A stretch of DNA of 56,038 nt from Clostridiales bacterium (GTDB lineage: Bacteria > Bacillota > Clostridia > Oscillospirales > CAG-272): contig DPGD01000037.1 in assembly GCA_003522145.1 (NCBI GenBank), forward strand, positions 1 to 56,038, read 5' to 3'. Positions 32,300 through 39,951 of the stretch are shown piece by piece (position 1 is the stretch's first letter; every line of letters starts with the position of its first letter). Made by a program: the position numbers and the translations under genes. The notes beneath the pieces are model-generated. The model was given only the letters and a program-made list of their open reading frames with translations. It did no database searches and was not told the DNA's origin.

Positions 32300-32324
32300 C
32301 CTGCACCTACATTTCTACAGAAGG

Positions 32325-32353
32325 AAAGGGGCGTTGCATTCAACGCCCCTTTT
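32325..32353 (-). terminator. Hairpin terminator after ferredoxin
   Basis: GGGGCGTTG (32328-32336) pairs with CAACGCCCC (32341-32349), flanked by AAA and TTTT, so it works in both directions. On the minus strand the U-run is short (TTTCC), so some read-through into trmN6 is likely. Confidence 0.75.
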
Positions 32354-32365
32354 CTTGTATGTTTT

Positions 32366-32539
32366 TCAGTCCTTTTTGGGAGCGCCCACAGGGCAGACGC
32401 CTTCACAAGCGCCGCATTCCAGACACTCGTCAGCATTGATTACATACTTGCCGTCCTGCTCGGTAATGGCGCCTACCGGGCATTCACCGGCACAAGCGCC
32501 GCAACCCAGGCATTCGTCAGCATTGATTTTATAAGCCAT
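32366..32539 (-). CDS. 2[4Fe-4S] ferredoxin
   Basis: 57-residue protein. It has two C-x2-C-x2-C-x3-C-P cluster motifs: ECLGCGACAGECPVGAI (residues 9-25) and ECLECGACEGVCPVGAP (38-54), separated by ITEQDGKYVINAD. This is the classic small clostridial ferredoxin that carries electrons in anaerobic metabolism. GGAGGT lies 8 bases before the ATG, and a good promoter is 31 bases upstream. Confidence 0.97.
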   Translation of the reverse strand: MAYKINADECLGCGACAGECPVGAITEQDGKYVINADECLECGACEGVCPVGAPKKD

Positions 32540-32569
32540 GGAAATGTACCTCCATCATTAGTTTTGACC

Positions 32570-32598
32570 ATTCTAGCACAACCGAAAAGAAAATGCAA
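32570..32598 (-). promoter_or_regulatory. Sigma-A promoter of ferredoxin
   Basis: Minus strand: TTGCAT (32598-32593), 17-base spacer, TAGAAT (32575-32570). Confidence 0.82.
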
Positions 32599-32660
32599 GT
32601 GCCTTTTCTTCAAATTCTGCATAGAACCGGAAATTTTCAGCGGAAACGGGGGGGATTTTT

Positions 32661-34403
32661 TCAATCTTTTGTACAAATGCCTTTTGCCGTTGCGGAAATG
32701 GTGTCGGCAATGGCTTCTGCCATCCGGTCCTGCCATTCCTCGCTCAAGGCGTTGCGGGCATCGGCTTCGTTGGTTAAAAAGCAGGTCTCCACCAGTACGG
32801 AAGGAATATTCCCCGTGCCGTTCAGCATGGCAAGGTTGCTTCCGTCTACAGTGGAGGTGGCGGTGGAGGAAGGGCAAAGCCGGTCGATTTCCTCGGCCAT
32901 GGCGGTCGCCAACAGCTTGCTTTCAGCGGTTTTTGAGAAGGATGTATCGGCGTTGTAGTAAACTCTTGCGCCGTTTGCGTTTGGATTTTCCGCCGAATTT
33001 CCGTGAATCGATACCAACAGATCCGCTCCGGCAGCTTTGGCTCTCTTCGCCCTGTCGGAAATCGGCAGAGATTCAAATGCATAATCGGTCCGGCTCATCA
33101 GGACGGTAAAACCCTTTTCTTCCAGAAGATTTTGCACCTTCCGGGCAATGGCCAGATTCAGATCGGCTTCATAGAGCCTTTTTCCGGTCAGCTCTTCGGA
33201 GAGCGTTCCGTATACCGTGTTCTCGCCGGCCCCGTAGTCCATCACGCCGCTGAGACTTAAGAAGCCGTGTCCGGCATCCACATAGATCGCAGGCGAACCG
33301 TCCTCCGAAGGTAAGGACGGAGAAGGGGACGAACCGGGAGTCGGCGTCTGGGTAGGCGGAGGTGTCGGCGTGGGGGTTACAGGGTCGGGAAGAACCGGTG
33401 CATCCTTCCAACGCACAGACACCACATACCCCTCTGCGCCGTCGCTGACAATGGAGCAGTCTCGGCCTTCGGGCACAAGAATCGACGCATTTCCGCCGTC
33501 GGCCCTGCAGAACCACACGGTATACTGGGCGCCTCCCGACAGAACCACCAACGGGTTGTTCCGGTCGTGAAGCCTTACTATTGCAAGGTAGCTTTCCACC
33601 GTCAGATTGTTTTCCTGAATATACGCCGCGTGGGGAACGCCCACATACCGGAAGTGGCGAAGCCGTTCGGTTACACCCCCGGAGCTGAGTCGGTGGCTCT
33701 GAATGAATCCGTTTCCGATCATGGCCGGAAACAGGACCGAGGTATAGCCGGCCGCCATACCGTCGTTGAACTGACAGCTGACCAGCTGTCCGTCCTCTTT
33801 TTTCAGGGCATACCACAGATCCATTCCATAGCCGGTGGAATGGTCGAACAAACAGTCCTCATCGGTGCTTTCGTCCTTACCGGAGCAACGGGTTCCGCTG
33901 CCGTCCTCCGAATATCCGGCGGCTAAGAAAATGTTGCATTCGGGATAGGCGTCGTTCAGCACCTGGTTGACTGTGCCTAAAGCGGTATAGGCTTCCTTCT
34001 GCATCAGAACCGAGGTTCCGATCAGCTGAATCCGGGCAGTACCGTTGGTGACCCGCTCGGCGTAGGTGTTGACCAAGCCCTGCATTTTGCCTGTATAGAC
34101 TCCTGCTCCGCAGAACAGCGGCGAGAGCTTTTCAAAATCTGCGGCGGTTTTCTCCACCGTTGTATAGGTGATTTCGGAAGGAATGTCCGGTGAGACGGAG
34201 GGGGAATCCGGAAGGGGCGTTGTGGGGGAAGATGCGCTTTCATCGGAACCGGAAGAAGGTTCGGGGGAGGGTGTAAGACTGTCGCTTGCCGAAAGTTCCC
34301 CTGTGCCCGGAAGGTCTCCGGGGGCGGAGGTTTCCCCTTGGCACCCTGCAAGAATCAGCAGGCAAAGAATCAAGGAAAGCAAAAGAGCCGTATATTTCTT
34401 CAT
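32661..34403 (-). CDS. Lipoprotein with M15-like domain fused to N-acetylmuramoyl-L-alanine amidase
   Basis: 580 residues. Signal peptide with lipobox L-A-G-C (Cys21), then an S/P/E linker. Residues about 80-280 match the VanY/M15B D,D-carboxypeptidase layout: FDHSTGYGMDL (His188, Asp195) and RHFRYVGVPHA (His250), then a C-terminal S-Y-L. The family's E-P-W-H is here E-R-L-R-H, with the glutamate one residue further away, so activity is uncertain. After a P/T linker, residues 371-575 are an Amidase_3 domain with zinc ligands His379 (DAGHG), Glu412, His467 (SIHGNS) and catalytic Glu539 (VLVETCF). It should cut the bond between muramic acid and the stem peptide. It follows a related amidase gene. 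Confidence 0.88.
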   Translation of the reverse strand: MKKYTALLLSLILCLLILAGCQGETSAPGDLPGTGELSASDSLTPSPEPSSGSDESASSPTTPLPDSPSVSPDIPSEITYTTVEKTAADFEKLSPLFCGAGVYTGKMQGLVNTYAERVTNGTARIQLIGTSVLMQKEAYTALGTVNQVLNDAYPECNIFLAAGYSEDGSGTRCSGKDESTDEDCLFDHSTGYGMDLWYALKKEDGQLVSCQFNDGMAAGYTSVLFPAMIGNGFIQSHRLSSGGVTERLRHFRYVGVPHAAYIQENNLTVESYLAIVRLHDRNNPLVVLSGGAQYTVWFCRADGGNASILVPEGRDCSIVSDGAEGYVVSVRWKDAPVLPDPVTPTPTPPPTQTPTPGSSPSPSLPSEDGSPAIYVDAGHGFLSLSGVMDYGAGENTVYGTLSEELTGKRLYEADLNLAIARKVQNLLEEKGFTVLMSRTDYAFESLPISDRAKRAKAAGADLLVSIHGNSAENPNANGARVYYNADTSFSKTAESKLLATAMAEEIDRLCPSSTATSTVDGSNLAMLNGTGNIPSVLVETCFLTNEADARNALSEEWQDRMAEAIADTISATAKGICTKD

Positions 34404-34484
34404 TTCTGAACCCTGTGCTTTTCGTCTGAAAAGCTCCTTTTCTGAAAATCTGACCGTCGGAGCGGCGCCTTTTTTTAAGAGAAC

Positions 34485-35468
34485 TCAAATATACCGAATC
34501 TCCAAGGGGTATTTTTTGAGGATTGTCTCTGCAATGGCACCGGCTATTTTTTCCTGCCATTCCTCGGTCAAGGCCGCTTTGGCGTCATTCTCGTTGGTTA
34601 AAAAACAGGTTTCCACCAGGACCGACGGAATATTCCCGGTGCCGTTCAGCATTGCCAACTCCGGGTTCGAATAAATCTGGGTGGTCTTAGAGGAAGCGCC
34701 TGCGGCGTCGATTGCCTGAGCCATGGCCGACGCAAACATCTGACTTTCCAAGGCCTTACTGTAGGTTGAGCCGTCTCCGTTGTAGTAAATCCGGGTGCCG
34801 TATGCCGCCGGATTGGCGGAATTTGCGTGTATGGATACCAGCACATCCGCTCCGGCCTCCTTGACCATGGCGGCGCGGGCGTTGATCGGAAGGCTCTTCT
34901 GCATATAATCTGTACGGCTGAGCAGTACCGTATAACCCTTTTCTTCCAAAATTCTCCCGACCTTCAGAGTGATTGCCAGATTCAGGTCGGCTTCCGTGAG
35001 CTTCTGACCGGTTAGTTCCTCCGCCAACTGCTGGTAAATGGTGTCCTTGCCCGATCCGTAGTCCATGGCATCACCGCTGGCATTGAGAAATCCGTGGCCG
35101 GCATCTAAGTAAATGGTGGTTTTCCGTAGGACTGGGGAGGAGGCGGTGCCGGAGTTCCCGCCGGAAGTCGTATCGGAAGGATCGTCCGGTGTGCTCACCG
35201 TCGGGGACAGGAAAGGAACCGGAGAAGTGACCGAGGAAGGCTCGGAAGGAAGCTCTTCCGTAGGGGTTGGGGATTCCGTAGAGGAGTGGAAAAGTCCGGG
35301 AAAGGTGTCCCATGCGGCCAGAAAAAGGAGGACAAATCCCGTTGCCAGAATCACCGTGACGCAAACCAATCCCAAAAGCATCTTCCGACGCCGCTTTTTA
35401 TTGGCAGAACGCTTTCGCTGTTCCTTATACTCATTGAATTCCGGATCGTTTAAAGGGGAAAAATTCAT
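34485..35468 (-). CDS. Membrane-anchored N-acetylmuramoyl-L-alanine amidase
   Basis: 327 residues: a basic cytoplasmic start, one membrane helix (about 30-52), an S/T/P linker (60-115) and an Amidase_3 domain with zinc ligands His125 (LDAGHG), Glu159, His214 (SIHANS) and catalytic glutamate in VLVETCF. The ATG at 35468 has AAAGGA 7 bases upstream; a start seven codons earlier lacks such a site. It is about half identical by eye to the amidase part of its downstream neighbour (for example DYGxGxxTxYxxLxEELTGxxLxEADLNLAI), so the pair arose by duplication. It belongs to the RNase J/SurA-like operon. Confidence 0.9.
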   Translation of the reverse strand: MNFSPLNDPEFNEYKEQRKRSANKKRRRKMLLGLVCVTVILATGFVLLFLAAWDTFPGLFHSSTESPTPTEELPSEPSSVTSPVPFLSPTVSTPDDPSDTTSGGNSGTASSPVLRKTTIYLDAGHGFLNASGDAMDYGSGKDTIYQQLAEELTGQKLTEADLNLAITLKVGRILEEKGYTVLLSRTDYMQKSLPINARAAMVKEAGADVLVSIHANSANPAAYGTRIYYNGDGSTYSKALESQMFASAMAQAIDAAGASSKTTQIYSNPELAMLNGTGNIPSVLVETCFLTNENDAKAALTEEWQEKIAGAIAETILKKYPLEIRYI

Positions 35469-35498
35469 GAAAATTCCTTTCTGGGCCATGCCCGAAAA

Positions 35499-37067
35499 TC
35501 AGTCCTCGGCAGTATAAAGGGGAGCCGGACTGTAGATTTCCTGTTCCTCCTTGGGTGTCACTTTATACAAGGAGGGATAGTCTGTCACTGTGGCGCTGTA
35601 TTTTTCCTCAAGAACGGCCTGTCTTGCTTCCACATAGCTCAAGGTCTGTCCTTCTCCCAGCGCATATACCAGATACCGCCCGTTGGCGCCGTAGAGCGTG
35701 GCCACATTGTTCTTGAAGGCGTTGTTTTCCTTAGCGGTTCTCAGCAATCCGTTGAAGGATTTGGGGGCGTCCTCATAGTCGGCATCGGAAATGTAGGTAT
35801 CGTCGGTGTAGCCGTCCTTGGCCGCCTCTGCTTCCGCCTGACTGTACTTCCGCACCAGTTCTCTGAAATGCTCCTCGGTGGGCTCGCTTTCATATTCCTT
35901 CAGAATGTTTTCCAACAGCCTGTCCGCTTCGCTGTCCGCAGAGAAGTATTCCAGGTACAGATCCAGCACCAGATAGGCATCATTTTTCTGATCGATGGAA
36001 TAGGGGGCTTTTTCCACGAAAATCGCTGTGGCGTTCTTGGAGTCTTCCACAACGGTGGTATCTCCCGCTTTCAGATCCAGATCTGCCAGATACCGGTCGA
36101 TCCGGTTTTCGTAGATTTCTTCAAAGTCCATCTTTTCGCCTACGAAGTGGGCTTCCTTCAGAGCGTACTCCACATATTCGTCCACATTGTCCTGATCCTT
36201 ATATAACTCCCTGAAAATCTCTTCTGAAAGAGCCAGATAACTGTCCAAGTCCTTGCAGGAGGCCAAGGCCTGTGCCTGTTCCTTCACCTGCAGACGCTTC
36301 TGCTCTTTCTTCTCCTCGCTGTCCTTGTCTTCGATTCCGTAGGGAATGACCACCATGTAGTAGTCTATCCGGTAGTATTTTCCCGCTCCGTTGTTCTCTA
36401 ACCTCCGGTTGATCTCCTCTTCGGTCGCCGAAAGACCCATGCTGACCGTTGTTCTTTCCTTTTCCGCCAAGAATTCGATTTTAAGCAGGTCCTCAATGTC
36501 GGTCAGCCGGACACCCCTTCCGTAATTCTCCGAAAGATACACTTCCGTGTCCATATTCCTTGCCTGGGCGTTCTTCACCAACCGATCCAGCCGGGCTTGG
36601 ATGTAGCCCAGCTCGGCTTCGCTTAAGCTCAGTCCCTTCACGGCGGCGGACTCTGCAAAAGACAGATCGTTCCGGATGCTGTTGGCAGAGAGCCAGGCGG
36701 CGTATTCGTAATAATTTTTGAACTCTCCTTCTTCAAAGGTCTGATCTTTCAGTTCCTCGGGGGAGTCCAAGCCCAAGGCGTCCAATCTTCCGGAATAGAG
36801 GTCACTGTAAAAGCGATAGGAGAACATGGCCATATTCACTTCAAAATGATCGGTCTGGTAGACCACGGTGTTTCGGTATTTTCTGCCCGAGTCCAAATAG
36901 GATTTCCGGATCGCCCGGAAGCCCAGCACTCCCCCGGTCACGACCAGCACCGTGCAGAGGAGCCCCGACAGAATGTACAGCACCGCCATCGTGGCATCAT
37001 GCTTCTCTTTCTTGATGCTTGCCGCTTTCAGGGCGGCAAGCTCCTGCTTGTTTGAACGCTTTTTCAT
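35499..37067 (-). CDS. Membrane-anchored SurA/PrsA-like protein
   Basis: 522 residues. A Lys/Glu-rich cytoplasmic start, one membrane helix (about 27-48), then a largely helical, acidic extracellular part. Residues about 130-215 (LSLSEAELGYIQARLDRL to the S-A-T-E-E-E-I-N-R-R-L block) resemble the SurA N-terminal chaperone fold. I see no clear parvulin peptidyl-prolyl isomerase signature, so it may be a chaperone-only form. It lies 13 bases after the RNase J gene and 30 bases before the amidase gene, so it may help the secreted amidases fold. Confidence 0.7.
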   Translation of the reverse strand: MKKRSNKQELAALKAASIKKEKHDATMAVLYILSGLLCTVLVVTGGVLGFRAIRKSYLDSGRKYRNTVVYQTDHFEVNMAMFSYRFYSDLYSGRLDALGLDSPEELKDQTFEEGEFKNYYEYAAWLSANSIRNDLSFAESAAVKGLSLSEAELGYIQARLDRLVKNAQARNMDTEVYLSENYGRGVRLTDIEDLLKIEFLAEKERTTVSMGLSATEEEINRRLENNGAGKYYRIDYYMVVIPYGIEDKDSEEKKEQKRLQVKEQAQALASCKDLDSYLALSEEIFRELYKDQDNVDEYVEYALKEAHFVGEKMDFEEIYENRIDRYLADLDLKAGDTTVVEDSKNATAIFVEKAPYSIDQKNDAYLVLDLYLEYFSADSEADRLLENILKEYESEPTEEHFRELVRKYSQAEAEAAKDGYTDDTYISDADYEDAPKSFNGLLRTAKENNAFKNNVATLYGANGRYLVYALGEGQTLSYVEARQAVLEEKYSATVTDYPSLYKVTPKEEQEIYSPAPLYTAED

Positions 37068-37080
37068 TTCAGAAATCCTT

Positions 37081-38766
37081 TCAGAGGTTCATGATCACCG
37101 GGAGGACCATCGGTTTTCTTTTGGTGCGCTGATAGATCGCCTTGGAAAGGTCATCCTTCAGTCTGCCCTTGATCTGGGTGAAGTCCCGAAGTCCGGCATC
37201 TAAGCTGTCGGAAAGGGAATCGAAAGCGATGCTCTTTAAGTCGTTCATCAGCTCTTCCGATTCTTTCATATAGACGAAGCCTCTGGAAATGATATCCGGG
37301 CCTGCGCTGATGGACATATCATGGTCGTTGATGACGGCGACCACCACGATCAGTCCGTCCTCCGACAGGTGCTTCCGATCCCGCAAAACGATACTGCCCA
37401 CATCGCCGATGCCGCTTCCGTCGATCAGCGTCACGCCGGAGGGCACCGTACCGTTGAAGCCTGCTGAGGATTCCGAAACCTCCAGCACCTTGCCGATTTC
37501 CGAAACAAAGATCCGGTCGGGCGGCATACCCATTTCCATGGCAAGAACCTTGTGTTCATACAGATGCTTGCATTCGCCGTGGATCGGCATGAAGTATTTG
37601 GGGCGGGTCAGAGCGTGCATCAGCTTGATTTCCTCTCTGCAGGCGTGTCCCGAAACATGTACATCCTGAGAGGAATCCCTGTAAACGGCGATTCCGGTAC
37701 GATACAGCTCGTTGATGATCTTGTCCACCAGCTTTTCGTTTCCGGGAATGGTGTGAGCCGAGATGATGACTAAATCCTTGGGTCCCAATTGCACCTTGTC
37801 GTGCTCTCCGAAAACCATGCGGTAAAGGGCCGACATGGGCTCTCCCTGGGCACCTGTGGAAATGATGGTCAGCTGCTCCGGATTGAATTTCCGGATTTCC
37901 GAAATGTCGATCAGCGTATTTTCCGGGAAGGTCATATAGCCCAATTCCACGGCGGCGGAAACAATGTTCAGCATACTTCTGCCGGTGATGGCCACCTTCC
38001 GCCCGTAAAGAGCGCTTTTGTTGATGATCTGTTGCACGCGGTGCACATTGGAGGAGAAGGTGGAGATAATCAGCCGCTTGTCGGTGTTGTGGCGGAAAAT
38101 GTTGTCCAGCGCTTCCCCCACCGTCCGTTCCGACGGAGTGTATCCGGGGTGCTCCACATTGGTGGATTCGCACATCAAGAGCAGCACTCCTTCGCTCCCG
38201 ATCTGGGAAAGCCGGTTCAGGTCCATGATTTCCCCGTCCACAGGGGTGGTGTCCAGCTTGAAATCGCCGGAATGCAGGACCGTGCCTGCCGGCGTGCGGA
38301 TGGCAAGACAGCAGGAATCGGCAATGGAATGGTTCACCCGGATGAATTCCACCGTGAAATTCCCGACCTTCACCGAATCGCCGGCCTCCACCGGCACCAA
38401 TTCGGGCGTATAGTCCAGATTGTGCTCTCTCAGTTTGTTTTTAATGATTCCGATGGACAGCTTGGTGCCGAAAACCGGCGTGTCGATCAGCTTGAGCAGA
38501 TACGGAACTCCGCCCACATGGTCCTCGTGCCCGTGGGTGATGAAAACACCCTTTAATTTGTCTGCGTTTTCCTTCAGATAGGTGAAATCGGGCAGAACCA
38601 GGTCCACTCCCGGCATCTCGTCATCCGGGAAGCCGATACCGCAGTCCACCACGATCATTTCGTTCTCATATTCGATGACGGCCAGGTTCTTTCCGATTTC
38701 GGAAAGTCCCCCCAACATCACCACTTTCAGTTTTTTTGTATTCTGTTTTTTCTTTCTCTGTGCCAT
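37081..38766 (-). CDS. rnj: Ribonuclease J
   Basis: 561 residues. The metallo-beta-lactamase core has THGHEDHVGGVPYLL (H-x-H-x-D-H), the beta-CASP region with STNVEHPGYTPSERTVG and ISTFSSNVHR, and the late motif VHVSGHACREEI with MPIHGECKHL. The C-terminal RNase J domain ends TKRKPMVLPVIMNL. It has both endonuclease and 5'-to-3' exonuclease activity and is the main mRNA decay enzyme of Firmicutes. The ATG at 38766 (GAAAGGA upstream, MAQRKKK) is preferred over one nine codons earlier. Whether it is J1 or J2 is not decidable. Confidence 0.95.
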   Translation of the reverse strand: MAQRKKKQNTKKLKVVMLGGLSEIGKNLAVIEYENEMIVVDCGIGFPDDEMPGVDLVLPDFTYLKENADKLKGVFITHGHEDHVGGVPYLLKLIDTPVFGTKLSIGIIKNKLREHNLDYTPELVPVEAGDSVKVGNFTVEFIRVNHSIADSCCLAIRTPAGTVLHSGDFKLDTTPVDGEIMDLNRLSQIGSEGVLLLMCESTNVEHPGYTPSERTVGEALDNIFRHNTDKRLIISTFSSNVHRVQQIINKSALYGRKVAITGRSMLNIVSAAVELGYMTFPENTLIDISEIRKFNPEQLTIISTGAQGEPMSALYRMVFGEHDKVQLGPKDLVIISAHTIPGNEKLVDKIINELYRTGIAVYRDSSQDVHVSGHACREEIKLMHALTRPKYFMPIHGECKHLYEHKVLAMEMGMPPDRIFVSEIGKVLEVSESSAGFNGTVPSGVTLIDGSGIGDVGSIVLRDRKHLSEDGLIVVVAVINDHDMSISAGPDIISRGFVYMKESEELMNDLKSIAFDSLSDSLDAGLRDFTQIKGRLKDDLSKAIYQRTKRKPMVLPVIMNL

Positions 38767-39155
38767 TCTGTTTCCTTTCTGTATACTGCACAAACCTGAA
38801 CAAACGGCGGGTTCCCTGCACTTTGAAAAAGCCTGCCGCCGTGCTCCGTGCCGTCCGGGAGTCCGGTCAAACGGACTCCCCGGAAAGCCATTTTACCTTG
38901 CTGTCGAGTTGAAATTCCGAAAAGTCCCCGCGAAAGGCCCTTGCAACAGGGTCTCTTTGCCCGACGGAACTGCCGGAACTGCCGGAAGCCGCCTTTCCCG
39001 AACAGGAATGGCAACAAAAAGGGGAACCGTTTCCGACGCAAAAGCTACGCCTTTTGTGTTCTCCTGCCTTTTCCGACTATGGAGCGGGAGCGTCCCTGCA
39101 CCCACGCTTGTGCAAGCTCCCGTTCTTTTGTACTCACGATCCCACAATCAACTGC

Positions 39156-39164
39156 ATTATAGCA
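39156..39164 (-). promoter_or_regulatory. Possible extended -10 promoter upstream of RNase J
   Basis: Minus strand TGCTATAAT (39164-39156), an extended -10 with a poor -35. It would give RNase J a leader of nearly 400 nt. The 443 bases at 38767-39209 hold no credible gene; besides this site they contain a GGGAGTCCG/CGGACTCCC hairpin (about 38857-38879) and short CTGCCGGAA direct repeats. Confidence 0.4.
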
Positions 39165-39209
39165 TGAATATGTGGAATATTTAGCCACAACAAATGAATT
39201 TGCCGTGAA

Positions 39210-39494
39210 TTAGTGTAAAATATTCAACAAAAAACCGGAGAATCCGAAAAAAAGCAGAGCACAGACCATCCCTGACAGGAAATAGAAAAAGGGAGATTTG
39301 GTCCGCCGCTCTCTTTTTTTCTTCTGGGGCAGTCCCTTGCTTTCAAAGGCGGCAATGATCCGGTTGGCCTCCTTGACCATTTCGCTGTCCCCCAAAGGAG
39401 CCGCTTTTTCCTTAAGAAGGAAATAGGCCTCTTCAAAAAGAGCGCTGTCTTCGGTTTTTACCCACATGGCATTTTTTTGCTTGGTTTTTTGCAT
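39210..39494 (-). CDS. Small hypothetical membrane protein
   Basis: 94 residues: a helical cytoplasmic part (about 14-52, DSALFEEAYFLLKEK), a basic stretch KKKRERRTK and one C-terminal membrane helix (about 67-92). I recognise no family. AAAGGA lies about 10 bases before the ATG, and TATAAT sits just upstream of that, so the transcript may have a very short leader. The inside-positive stretch before a C-terminal helix fits a tail-anchored topology. Confidence 0.6.
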   Translation of the reverse strand: MQKTKQKNAMWVKTEDSALFEEAYFLLKEKAAPLGDSEMVKEANRIIAAFESKGLPQKKKRERRTKSPFFYFLSGMVCALLFFGFSGFLLNILH

Positions 39495-39762
39495 ATTTTC
39501 GGGTTCCTTTCATTATATCTATTTTTTATACATTTTCGGGGCGTTCGCCCCGGACGGACGGGGTGGAGGAGAGGATTCAAAATTCCCGAGCCGGTCTCTG
39601 GCCGTTTCTGGGCGGTCTTGGCGAGGGGCCTTGCCGGCAGCTGCCGGTTTTCTCCCTGAACATTTTGGGAACCGATTTCTTCATTCCTTGGAATTTTCGC
39701 CGTCCTTCTTGAATTTTATTCAAAAAAAGGGATAAAGAGCAAGGGTCTGAGAAAAAATAAGG

Positions 39763-39922
39763 GTGCCTCCAAGAATTCAAAGCATATTCGGCACCGGCGG
39801 TCTTGGCAAAGAACGAGGAGCGAAAACGCCGGAATACGCCGGGTATTCCAGATTTTTGCAACGAAGCTCTGCGGATAGAACTCTGCTGCCGGATGTGCGG
39901 AGCATTTTTGAGGACTCATAAG
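39763..39922 (-). repeat. Dispersed intergenic element, family A, copy 5
   Basis: Minus strand: GAGTCCTCAAAAATGCTCCG, CATCCGGCAGCAGAG, CCGCAGAGCTTCGTTGC, GGAATACCCGGCGTATTCC, TTTTCGCTCCTCGTTCTTTG, CCAAGACCGCCGG, GCTTTGAATTCTTGG and AGGCACCC at the end. The end is the inverse of the start of copy 4 (GGGTGCCTC). The rest of 39495-39951 has no gene. Confidence 0.62.
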
Positions 39923-39951
39923 AAAAAAGCTCCGAAGAAAAGGAGAAGAGC

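Noticed and set aside
38767..39209. Open frames in the gap upstream of RNase J
   Set aside because: All are short and R/P/C-rich, without ribosome sites or recognisable domains.
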